Positions 53,278-63,952 of a stretch of 64,000 nucleotides of DNA are shown here, piece by piece. A program made the translations under genes and the position numbers. The stretch is from Mermis nigrescens (taxonomy: Eukaryota; Nematoda; Enoplea; Mermithida; Mermithidae), in contig JAVLUZ010000507.1 of the NCBI GenBank assembly GCA_036768485.1, positions 2,506,064 to 2,570,063 on the forward strand, given 5' to 3'. Position 1 is the stretch's first letter. Each line of letters begins with the position of its first letter. The notes beneath the pieces are model-generated. The model was not told where the DNA came from, made no database searches, and worked only from the letters and a program-made list of their open reading frames with translations.

Positions 53278-54158
53278 CGCATTCGTTGATCACAAATTCT
53301 GGAATAACATATTAGGTATCCATATTCGTAGGTATGTAGCTACCACATTATTTTAGCACTGTCTGTTTCTACATAACTTTGTACAGAAATTAATAAGAAT
53401 TTTCCTTGAAAATAAGATGAGAGGTATGATTATATATCAGATCAATGCCATAATTTCAATCTGTCAGCTTATTCATGACCTAAAACGGACTTTAGTTATT
53501 GAGAACGTTTTACGCTGAAAATCCCTTTTGCTATCTTTCCCCCTAACCGGCCGCTCTGTGTATCTACGACAGCACAGCATGACGGATCTGGAGGGTTGGA
53601 GGGGGTCAGCCGGTCCGAGTACGGGGTCAAACATTGAGCTTTTTCGGGCCAAAATGGCCTCAAAAATCGGTATAAGCGCTAAAATAGCATTAAAATTACG
53701 TTATTGCGCAGATTTCGGTCAATTTGAAACATTCTTGAAGAAAATTGTCAATGTTCATTCGTTTTTCGCCCTCATTTCGCCTCATTTTTCACACAGAATT
53801 TCTTTCCAATCCTCCACGAGCATGTCTGATACTCGGTGTGACAAGAGCCATGATGATGACTCAGATGTACAAGCATTCCTATGCATAATCATAGGTAGGT
53901 ATATCTGTAGCATTTATATGGATCGTCAGGTACCTACATACATGTACGTACGACTACGTAACATAATAAGTGTACAGGTACCTGCATACAAATGTATGTC
54001 TGTTGGTTTGACATGCGCGACCGCAAATTCGTTTCATTTAGAGACAGCTATGATAATCTCTTTGCATTTCTTGTCGTCTGGAGCGTCGGAACAATCAGCC
54101 ATGCAAATATTTAGAAATACCCTTACTGCATGTTACATACGAGTGAATGACGTGACAT
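53278..54158. other. Intergenic DNA, no gene accepted
   Basis: An open frame of 246 codons starts at a non-ATG codon at 53528 and runs to 54268, into a family A element. It has no recognised domain and low-complexity GGTACCTACATACATG-type repeats inside, so it is not called a gene. Confidence 0.5.
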
Positions 54159-54428
54159 CAAAACGTGGGCTTGGGGGTGGAGATTTGGGCGTATGCACCT
54201 CCCCCAGAAGACCGGATACCCCCTTCCACCCCCAGAAATTAAAAACACCCTCCAGAAGTCAATTTTGAAGATTTTCCTCGTTTTTTTCGCAATTGTTGGT
54301 GCCAATGGATAGTGCTCGATGAGAAGCGTTGAGAAATGGCGTTTTTCGCCATACTATTATTTTCAAGACCATTTTTTGACCTCTGAAAAATCTCGTACTC
54401 CCAGAATTTTGGTACTGCCTACTTATGG
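54159..54428 (-). repeat. Family A MITE, 6-bp duplication TGACRT
   Basis: From CAAAACGTGGGC to GCCTACTTATGG. Flanks TGACAT and TGACGT match at 5 of 6. Confidence 0.8.
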
Positions 54429-54647
54429 TGACGTTCCTTCCGTTCGATATTTTTGTTTTAGCCAACACTGCGCCCTGAGCGATATTGTTTTCGTAAGGTA
54501 TTTAATTTTTATACTTATGTTACTTTCTAAATTTATACTTATGTGTGTTTTCGCGATCGTGATAAGTTTTTAATCGCGCGCTTATTTGCTTTGAGCGGCT
54601 TATTTCGTAGAAACTTGCGTGGGAAATCCGTTCACCGGGTCGAAAAG

Positions 54648-54831
54648 CAGGCACGTAGCTGGGGATCCTATTTTGGGGAGACTGACACCAATTTTAGGGG
54701 GAGGGGGGACTAAGTCCAAAAAGGCCAAAAATATCGCAAAATAACGTTCAAAAAGTCATCTTTTTCCGATTTTTCTGAATTTCGGGGAAGTCCAAACCCC
54801 AATCCCCATTCCCCACAGAGATACGTGCCTA
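54648..54831 (+). repeat. Family E MITE, 8-bp duplication TCGRAAAG
   Basis: Ends CAGGCACGTAGCTGG and GATACGTGCCTA. Flanks TCGAAAAG and TCGGAAAG match at 7 of 8. Confidence 0.88.
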
Positions 54832-54961
54832 TCGGAAAGTGATCAGATTAAAGGCGTATATACTTTCTAAAATATGTACATTTATAACGTGTTATAAAAT
54901 TGTAGCGATACAGGATACCGTAGGTTTTTAAATAAAACAAGGGGTAAAGATTCTGAATTTC

Positions 54962-55146
54962 ACCTGGGCCCAGTTGCAATAAACATACTTGAGTACCAGT
55001 TGGTGCTTAAGTACCAGTTTAAGCAACAGACTGTTGCTCAGACAGTTGCAATAAAATTGGAGCTGCTGATTATCTTAAGCACGCGCTTTCAAGCTTAAGC
55101 ACATACTTAAGCTTGTGCTTAATTTTGGACTGTTGCAATAAGGTAA
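54962..55146. repeat. Repeat interrupted by the LTR element
   Basis: Carries GGGCCCAGTTGCAATAAA at the left and two further GTTGCAATAA motifs (about 55044, 55130), with short inverted CTTAAGCA words. It ends exactly where the retroelement begins, so it looks like the insertion target. Confidence 0.5.
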
Positions 55147-56570
55147 TGTAACTGCGAGAGTTACACGTTTGGCGAACTTGCCTTTAGCAGTTCGTGGTAG
55201 CCACTCACATAGCTAATACTAGTAGCTATCTACAATAGTGTACTGTGGGCTATGCCTTCGATCTTCCCACTTTTTCCCCAATTTTCAATAATAAAAAACA
55301 ATAAGATACTTGTCCGGTAACATAGAGTTAAGTATATGATAATAGTAATTGTTTCATGCATTACCGCTTATTGTAGTCTAGAACATTCGTTGTGATTTAA
55401 AATAATTCCAGTATTATGTTATTTTGATGTTAATCCATTTACTGTAATGGTCCTACGTGGCCATCTTAGTTGGAGTTGGTTGGCAGTCGTACGCTTGTAC
55501 AGTGGAGTACGTTTTCTTTTTCTATTTGCGTTATTTGTTGTCCGGCAGTTAGGCCGTGTAATTAGTGTTTGAAATAAATTAGAAAACCTACCCAGGGGTT
55601 TCGGATATACCGAGGGTAAGGTCGGAGTTTCCCATCGTCGAGGATTTCGGGACTCTGTGTGTTAGGATTGGTAAATTTCGTATGATTACATACTTCGTTC
55701 AAAAGTCTTAATTCTTTTTCAAACCTAAGATTGGTCAAAAATATTATCTAATCTTTAGTGATGATTGATCAGTCTAGAGCTCGTTGGTGTTATTTTCAAA
55801 TTTCATTGTGCTACGTACATTAGGAACCAAAAACATTTCGGATCAAATCGAACCTAGAAAATAAGTTAAATCATCAACTTGAGCCTTGAGATAGGTCAAC
55901 TGACCTCCGCGGCAATTCCGAGATTTAGGTAGGTAGCCTTAGGTCTTAGGGCTGTAGCTGCTGAGATCACCCAACAAGAAGCGGTCAACAATATTAGGAC
56001 CAAGGGGATCGAAGCTGTAAGGTCTGTAAGGGTCCAAAGACCGAAGTCATCTCCAGACTACGCAATTGGGGCCAGCGCTAAGAGCAGATCTAAGTACCTA
56101 CGTACCTAAGTAAGTCTCGAAGGCAAATACACCCGTCCTGTGTCGATTCTTTGTAGACATAGGGCGGCCATGTATTTACACTGGATCGTCCCTCTTTTAG
56201 GCTGCTAGCTACAGCCAAACTGATCAATCATCGTAAATTTATTTTTCGATCCAAAAATCATTATTTTGGCCATCTAAATATGTGTAACGTTTCGCTCACT
56301 CTTGTTGTTGTATCGACCACAATTGTGGCAGTGCACAATTTAAGTAAGGGTCTGTGGTAAAGATTTTGTGTATTGTGGTAAAGTCATCGTTATTTTTTCT
56401 TTTCCCGTCGGATTTCTATCGACGAAGGCAGCTTTCACACTCGCATTTTTCTATAAACGTCGACCCTCAGGCGACAATTCATCATTTTTCTCTCCCGGTC
56501 AAATACCTAAGTGTCAAAAGGTTTTTACCTACCTCTTTTCTAACCACGTACACTTTCTTGCACCTTAGGC
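55147..56570 (+). repeat. Upstream LTR plus leader
   Basis: It begins TGTAACTGCGAGAGTTACA, itself a stem of seven pairs, and matches 62319-63760 throughout (GATACTTGTCCGGTA, GTGCACTGTGGGCTATGCC-type and CTATCGACGAAGGCAGCT blocks). Because both copies run on into a gag region, the exact LTR/leader boundary and primer-binding site could not be placed. Confidence 0.85.
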
Positions 56571-57891
56571 TTGGCAGGAAAAAAGGTTTTGTGGACACCG
56601 CCCGCTAAATTGAAAAAACCTTCTACGCCACCTACTTCATCTCGCCAATTACCTACCGCACCTGTTGACTCTAATAGCGCGAGTAATTCTGCAAGTAATG
56701 ACACGAATAAGAAAGACGTAACTAGTAAGGTGAATAATGATCAATTATTTGCGCCACTAAATGCCGCGAGCAATACACAGTCTGAAGATGAACTGTTATT
56801 GATGACCGTGCAAGCACACATTGATCAAACTTTGCTAACTATATCGGACCCTAACATTGTTAATTCATCAAATAATACAATGATTGATTATACGACTACT
56901 CTTAACATGGCAAATAATCCTGAAACCAGTTCGGAGCGCAAAAATGCCGATTCTGACATAGAAAGTAATCATAGTCATAGCAGAAATGCAGACAAAGATT
57001 GTGCTAGTGCTAATGTGACTAATGATCTTATTCTAAAAGCGCTACAAGCTATTCATTTGCAATTTTCGGACCTTTCTCTCACGCGTAAGTCAAGATAAAA
57101 AGGAAAATGCGGATGAAATGCGTAAACTGCGTCTGGAGCTAAGCACTATGCTTAAACCCCAACCAGTTTCGAATCGCATTGAAAATAATCCGTCTGAGCG
57201 CGTTAACCACTCAATTGATAGTGCAAATTCTTCTGAATTTAATGCACAAAGTGCAAATCGTGCGCAAAGATACGCATCGTGCATCTTCTTTGTTATCCAC
57301 TGGCAACAGGGCATCTAATTCACGCTCACCTTCAAACACGGGTTTGCAATCAGTGCAAAACTCCGGGGTTTTTCGGAAAATATACCTACGATTTCGCAGC
57401 CATTGGTGCCGATTTTGCAGACGTCACAATCTCGACCGTTGCTGTCTTTAAATTGTAATGCGCCTTCTTTTGTACCTAATTCCTCGAATGCGAACTCGCA
57501 GCAGCAGTTAAATCCACCACCACTGCAGTATTTTCCACCGCAAGGAGAAATCTTTCCAAATTATGTACCTAATCCCATGAATTTGGAAAAACCACCTAAT
57601 AATCCTATTTTGCATTCTTCTAATATTGAAATGCAACCTGTAGAGACAAATTTATCTGGCATTAATAATGAACCTGCAAATTTGCAAAATGAATCTGCAC
57701 CACTAGCTGAATCATCTAATAGGAGACGTCACGTAAAATTTTCTGATGAAAGTTCATTAAATAGCTATGATCGCCCAGCGCAGCCATTGTGTCGCGTCGC
57801 AGGAGTAGATCGCGCCGATGACGTCATCATTATAGTTCAGACTCTTTATCTGAAGGCTCACATGGTAAATCGCATCTTGCTGATTCCTTGA
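56571..57891 (+). pseudogene. Gag-like region, frameshifted and without its ATG
   Basis: The reading begins at TTG where the second unit has ATG. A deletion of about 190 bp relative to that unit removed the ATG and leader. The opening residues are AGKKVLWTPPAKLKKPS. The region passes through three frames (56571-57098, then about 57118-57400, then 57403-57891). It is rich in Ser, Asn, Pro and Gln, with no visible zinc knuckle. Assignment to gag rests on position. The end runs directly into RT, with protease and the RT N-terminus missing. Confidence 0.65.
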
Positions 57892-57921
57892 ATTGCGGAC
57901 CATTTTTACAGCAAATGCAAA

Positions 57922-59170
57922 TTGCAATCGCTAAGGCCGGTCGTCGATTATCATCGTTTAAATGATGTAACTAAAACACAAGTTTATCCTCTTCCACAAC
58001 TTGACAATTATTTCGATACTTTAGGCTCTGCCGCATATTTTAGCACACTAGATCTAAAATCCGGTTACTGGCAAATTCCTCTCGATAATAAATCTCGCAA
58101 AAAAACTGCATTTATATGCCCTGTTGGTCATTACAAATTTGAAGTTTTACCTTTTGGTTTAAAAAATGCGCCCACAGATTTCCAAAGGCTAATGGAGCTT
58201 GTGCTCGCAGGTCTAAACTGGAAATCTTGTCTCGTTTACATCGATGACATAATTATTTTTTCACACATCTTTTAAAGAACATCTAAAAGATCTTGAAGAT
58301 GTTTTTATTGCTCTTAAAAACGCAAACTTACGAGTAAAACCCGATAAATGCCATCTCGCGCATGCCGAAGTAAAATTTCTTGGCCATAGCATAAGCGCAA
58401 TGGGCATTGCTCCTGACATGTCTAAAGTAGCAGATTTAATCTTGTTTCCCATACCAAAAACCGTCAAATCTTTGCAGAAATTCCTTGGCCTAGTCCAATG
58501 GTTTAAGAAATTTGTTAAAGATCTTGCTAAAATCGCTAAACCGCTACTCCATCTTCTTTGCAAAGATGTCAAATTTTGCTGGACGGCCAAACACCAAACC
58601 GCTTTTGAGCTTCTGAAAAAAGCATTTACGTCCCCACCTATTTTAGAACTACCAAAATTCGACAATGAGCACCAATTTATCTTAACAACTGACGCAAGCA
58701 ATTATGCATTAGGTGCTATTTTGACTCAAAAACACTTACCATCCAAAAATCGTTTTATTCTTAGCTACGCTAGTCGCGTGCTAAATTCTGCCAAATGTAA
58801 TTATGCTACTTCGGAAAAAGAAGCGCTAGCGGTAGTGTGGGCCATCAAGCATTATCGACATTATCTTTACGGTAAAAAATTCATTGTCGAAACTGATCAT
58901 CAAGCACTAACTTGGCTAGTAAACGTTAAAGACCCATCGAGTCGTTTACGCCGTTGGGGTCTCAAATTACAAGAGTATGAATATGATATCGTTTACGTTC
59001 CTGGTGCATATAACTGCGCAGCTGATCTTCTTTCACGACACCCAAAATACGATCATGCAGAACGTAAATATAAACTCGAGCGCAAAAATGTCGTTAATAT
59101 TGCAAATCTAGATTCGGAAGACTCTGAATCAGAAGACGAATCGGTTCCACCTGACCGATCGCTGCGATAA
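57922..59170 (+). pseudogene. Reverse transcriptase and RNase H, one frameshift
   Basis: First frame (57922-58275): VVDYHRLNDVTKTQVYPLPQ, LDLKSGYWQIPL (catalytic D44), LPFGLKNAPTDFQRLM and YIDDII (D108, D109). A frameshift near 58262-58275 moves to the second frame, which continues to 59170 with FLGLVQWFKKF, the RNase H start TTDASNYALGAIL (D98), SEKEALAVVWAIKHYRHYLY (E141), TDHQALTWL (D166) and ADLLSRH (D209). All catalytic residues are present, but the fingers N-terminal to VDYHRLN are missing. Confidence 0.95.
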
Positions 59171-59200
59171 TGCGCCTAATGCACCAATTTAATAATCCTA

Positions 59201-60590
59201 ATGCGCAAAATAATAACCCTACTGCGCCAATTGACCCTATCAATCACTAAACCACCTACGTTTTGCAAACGCATGTTGCTTACTGATGCTGAAAAAGCTG
59301 AAATGCTAACACCTGCGCGCTTACTCGCAGAGCAACGTGCTGATGACGAATTACACAAAATTCGCATCGCGTTGAATGACTTAACAACGAAAAAATATCG
59401 TGACGAATTTTTTCTCGTAAACGATGTTCTTTTTCGTAGATTCCAACCTAAACGTTCGCCAACTATCGTTCATCAAATAGTTATACCAAAATCTTTGCGT
59501 CGCTTTATATTAACCGAATTTCATGACTCTATATTCGGAGCTCATTTTTCATTGCGCAAAATTTTGCCCGCCATCCAAATGCGTTATTGGTGGCCGCGCA
59601 TGGAAAATGATGTGATCGCGTGGTGTAGGAATTGTGATGTGTGCTTACAACGTAAGGTCGCATTAAATTCCACATCTGTTCCTTTGCAACCAATCAAAGT
59701 TTCCGCGCCTTTTGAACTTATTGCGTGTGATTGCTTGCATATGCCGCGATCCCCCTCCGGAAATGACCAAATCGTAGTTTTTATGGACTATTTTACCAAA
59801 TACGTGGAAGCTTTTGCTGTTTCTGATATAAAAGCAACAACTATTGCAAATTTGTTATTAAGAGAAATTATCCCACGTTATGGAGTTCCCAAAAAGTTTT
59901 TGACAGATCAGGGTTCAAATTTTACATCTACCCTAATTTCGGAAGTTTGTAAACTCTTAAACGTTCAAAAAATATTTACGACCCCATATCACCCTCAGTG
60001 TGATGGGTTGGTGGAACGCTACAATCGCACCTTAATTGATGGATTGTCTAAGCTGAGCGCGCGATCCCAGTATGATTGGGAGCAATTTTTGCCATTCTGC
60101 GTTATTCGCATATCGCGCGACTCCACAATCATCAACTAATATATCTCCTTTTGAAATGCTATATGGTCGCGAACCAGCGTTTCCCCTTGACACTCTACTC
60201 ATAAATGACTTTGTGATAAATCCGAATTTACCATCTGTTGCGGAAAAATATGTCATTGATTTAAAGCTGACTTTACAAGATCTACATGAAATCGCATCTA
60301 AAAATTTAGCTCAAGCGCGTAAGCAGCAAAAATCTCAATATGACAAATCCGTAACTCAAACAAATTTTTCTCTCTCGGATATCGTTTACCTCAATAATAC
60401 TTCAGTAATCCAACCTGAAATCGGTAAATTATCACCTAAACGTGTTGGTCCGTACCGAATTATTGACTTACCTACTCCTGAAACTGCGAAAATCGCTTAT
60501 GTCTATAATCCTCTAATCACTCATCTTGTTCATCGGAATAGACTTTTACCTGAGCCTAAACTACCGTACTCAGATTTAATTGTCAAAAAG
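59201..60590 (+). pseudogene. Integrase, one frameshift
   Basis: The first frame (59201-60139) has an HHCC zinc finger (H108, H115, C145, C148) and the D,D-35-E core: D177 in IACDCLH, D236 in FLTDQGSNF, E272 in LVERYNRT. A frameshift near 60100 moves into a second frame (60072-61244) with FAYRATPQSSTNISPFEMLY and a basic, Gypsy-type GPYRIID C-terminal segment. Between RNase H and this frame (59160-59270) stops interrupt an Asn/Pro/Ala-rich linker. Confidence 0.94.
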
Positions 60591-61206
60591 CACGCATATG
60601 TCCCTGGCGATTTTGTTTTGGTAAAATTACCACATCGCCCTCTTGCCCCGGCAGTAGTGATAAGTTTTGAGGACTTACCGGGCAGGGAGCAAAAAGCTAA
60701 GGACTGCGCGCCTGTACGTTTATTAAATGGCTCTAAAACAGCACATGCCGTACCATTATCTGACGTTTTCCCTTTTGCAGACCCATGGCTGCATGAAAGT
60801 ACCCCAAGCAAAGAGGCGTTGCTGGAATCAGCTGGTCGCCAATTCAAATTTGAGGGGCGCGATCCCGCGTCCCTAGATGAGTTTTGTTTGGCTTTGACAG
60901 ATATGGCTTTGGAACGGGGGTTGGATTTTCCAGACCCGTTACCACAAAATGATGACCGACGTGTTGGCGGTCTAGACGCACTAAGTGCAAAAATGATTGA
61001 GTATAAAACTTCACATGAGGCAAAAAATCATCGTAAACGTATAAATGACCAAGAGCTCTGGTGGGACAACAGTTTTGGTAGATTCCCTTTGGCTACCCTT
61101 CGTGTGCCAAAGAAGAGACTTCTACCGACTGTCTTAGTCACCAACGACCAGCAGTCTTTTGGAGCTATATTGGCTTTAATTCAGCCATCAAACATGACTA
61201 ATGGCA
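60591..61206 (+). pseudogene. Region between integrase and exonuclease, with a possible PWWP-like start
   Basis: It continues the integrase frame. YVPGDFVLVKLPHRPLAPAV resembles the opening of PWWP/Tudor-type folds (PGD-x-V-x-x-K...P-x-x-P-A-x-V); this is a weak resemblance. Downstream sequence (about 60780-61200) is not recognised. It could tether the integrase to chromatin, in the way chromodomains do in some Gypsy elements. Confidence 0.4.
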
Positions 61207-61815
61207 CCTTATTTTTGGGCTATGACTCGGAATTTGTAGAATGACCAAAAAGGCAGAAGTTATAAAACTTGGGATTTACGTTTCCAGCAGCTATGTCCAA
61301 CCTATCAGGACCTCCACGGCCCATTCGTACGCTATGTCCAAGTTGCTAGCGCGAACGGCCACGTGTTCTGTTGGGACATTGCTAAATTCCCAAAACCACC
61401 GTTTGGGCTACACCAGCTGCTTGAAACACGTCTACCAAACGTATTTATGGTGTGTTATGATCCAACGCAAGATAGACTTGCGTATTTTCATGTTTACGGT
61501 CCTACGTTCAAAGAAATCTTGGCAATCCCTGATGTCAAGCTTTGACAATAAACGGCATTGGAAAGATCCGTTTAGCGCAAATTTTATCGATATACAGCCC
61601 ATAGCGAGAACGTTCACTCGCCGTCACCATATTACAGCGCTTTTGCATTCACTTTAAAGCGCTTGGCTGAATTTTTCTTTGACATGTTTATCGATCCGAC
61701 CGCTCCAGATAATTTTGGCCAGGCGTGGAGTTTAGCGCTAACACGCGATATGCATGTTTATTTGGCATTGGATGCCCTGATTACTATCGATGTTTTCATA
61801 TTGATAGAAGGCTGC
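61207..61815 (+). pseudogene. DEDDy-type 3'-5' exonuclease-like region, broken by frameshifts
   Basis: The segment resembles the RNase D/WRN-type exonuclease fold. Exo I is FLGYDSEF (D at 61224, E at 61230), followed after a shift by RYVQVASANGHVFCWDI, the usual second strand pair. A candidate Exo II Asp is in NFIDIQPIAR (61589), and Exo III is HVYLALDAL with Y at 61759 and D at 61771 (Y-x-x-x-D). LKRLAEFFFDM before Exo III fits the family's leucine-rich helix. The segment crosses three frame changes, so this copy cannot make the enzyme intact. Confidence 0.72.
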
Positions 61816-62323
61816 TCGCAAAATAACCGCATTACCGCAGATAAAAAACCATTGCCATTTTCGTTTAAAGGCAATGAAATGCATGTTAAAGCTGGTGGAC
61901 CAAAAACCAGACGGCGTATGCCGTTGTCTCGTACGCCTTCACGGGGCCAGTTGACCAGTTTGGCGACTGAAGTCACCGTTGATTTGGACGGTGGTGAGCT
62001 GCTCACGCCAGATGAGTTCTATGGGCCGGCTCCGCAACCACAAGCGGCCATAGCCGCAGCCACCACCGTTGCCTCTGTAACGGATGCGTTGGCACATGTC
62101 AACGTTTTTGAAAACCCATTATTCTACAATCAAGGAATTGCAGGCCGTTGCCGGCACAGAACCGGGCCTGGCTATAGCGCCTGATACTGACTCTAAAACC
62201 AAACCAGCCAGTACTAGTACGCCAGCCTCTGTGACCTCTTTGCAAGCTGATATCCTAATTGAATCGCCTATGATTGGAGTTGAACAATCCATGTCCCTGG
62301 ATGACACCGATTTATCACTGTAA
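61816..62323 (+). pseudogene. Tail of the extra ORF, stop codon supplied by the LTR
   Basis: Low-complexity Ala/Pro/Thr-rich sequence with a basic patch KTRRRMPLSRTPSRGQL. A frameshift near 62084-62184 moves to a frame that ends DDTDLSL. The TAA stop lies in the first bases of the downstream LTR (TGTAA). Function unknown. Confidence 0.55.
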
Positions 62324-63760
62324 CTGCGAGAGTTACACGTGTGGCGAACCTGCCTTAGCAGTTCGCAATAGCCATAACATAGCCAATACTAGTAGCTATC
62401 TATGATAGTGCACTGTGGGCTATGCCTTCGGTCTTCCATTATTTCCCCAAATTTTCAATAATAAAAACATCTAGATACTTGTCCGGTAGCATAGAGTTAA
62501 GTGTATGATAATAGTAATTGTTTAATGCATGCCGCTTATGAATCGAGAACTTTCGATCTCAGATAAAAGTGATTCAGTATTACGTTAAATTGATTGTTCT
62601 TAATTTACTTCAATGGCCCTTGAGGCCAGTGAACGTAACGTTGTAGTTTAGAGTCTGGCTTTGGTTTTTTTGTTGGCCGGTTGTTCGACTGTACATTATT
62701 GTTTTTTCTTTTGCGTATTTTGTTGTCCGGCTATAGGCCGTGAATTCTGCGTTTGAATAAAAATATAGAAAAACCTACCCAGTGGTTTTGGTTATACTGA
62801 GGGTTAGGTCGGCCACCATCCCTACGTCAAGGATTTCCACCCATCTAGTGGACTGATAGGTAAATCCCGTATGATAGTCTATTCTATTCGAAAATCATAA
62901 TTTATCTCTCAGTTTTCAAAATTGATCAAAATCATTATTTAATCTTTAAGGATGATTGATCAGCATAGAGCTCGTTGTTGTTGTTTTCATAGTTCAGCGT
63001 GCTACACAAATTAGGAACCAAAACATTTCGAATCAGGCACTGATTGAAAATAAGTTAAATAACAACTTGAGCTTGAGATAGGTCAACTGACTCGCGAAAA
63101 ATTCTGAGACTAGGTAGGTAGCCTTAGGTCTTAGGGCGTAGCTGCTGAGATCACCCAACATAAAAGCGGCCAGCAATATTAGGGCTGAGGGGATCGGAAG
63201 CCGTAAGGTCTGTAAGGGTCCAAAGATCAAAAGCCATTAGAGCTGTGCGATCGGGGCCAGCACTAAGCATAGACTTAAGTACTAATGCATCTAGGTAAAT
63301 CTCGCAGGTGAATGTTAGTGCGGTTCGCATCTGTGATGATTCTGTAGACCCAGATCGAACCGGCTACATTTACATTGACGGTTCCCTCCTTAGGCTGCTA
63401 GCTACAGCCGAGCTGATCATTCATTGTAAAATTATTTTTCGATCCAAAATCATCATTTTAGACATCTAAGAATGTGTAACATTTCGTTCATCTTTGTTGT
63501 TGTATCGACCACAATCGTGGCAGTGCGCAATTTAAGTAAGCGTCCAGAAAGATTTTGTGTGTATCGTGGCAAAGCCATCATTATTTTTCTATTTCCGTCG
63601 GATCTCTATCGACGAAGGCAGCTCTCACGCCGCATTTTTCTATAAACGTTGACCCTCAGGCAACGATTCATCATTTTTCTCAACTGACGACGAATTTCCG
63701 TCATTTAGGTTCTTACCTAACTGTTTTTCTAACCACGACACGTTCTTGCGCTTTAGGCTT
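62319..63760 (+). repeat. Downstream LTR plus leader
   Basis: Starts TGTAACTGCGAGAGTTACACG like the upstream copy and stays alignable to about TTTAGGCTTAG at 63760. No polypurine tract is visible directly before it. An AATAAA near 62755 could be the polyadenylation signal. Confidence 0.85.
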
Positions 63761-63952
63761 AGTCCTATCTGCTTTCGATCATTTCACGTCAGGTATATCT
63801 TACTTCACGTAAGGAAGTACTATTTACGTGGAAAAACCTGGTTTTCGGATCGACAAAGGCCTAATTTGAAACATTTATTTTGGGAAAAATTTTGACGTAC
63901 TGAAATTTATTTCACCCAAAGGCACATTTTTTGACATATTTGACACATAAAA
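63761..63952 (+). other. Leader segment missing from the upstream unit
   Basis: About 190 bp between the LTR-like sequence and the gag ATG, including inverted TTCACGTAAGG/TACGTGGAA-like words. The upstream unit has lost exactly this stretch. Confidence 0.65.

Noticed and set aside
53528..54268. 246-codon open frame
   Set aside because: Non-ATG start, no known domain, and it runs into a family A transposon.
55147..62323. Retrovirus with an envelope gene
   Set aside because: The ORF after integrase shows exonuclease-like motifs and no signal peptide, fusion peptide or membrane anchor.
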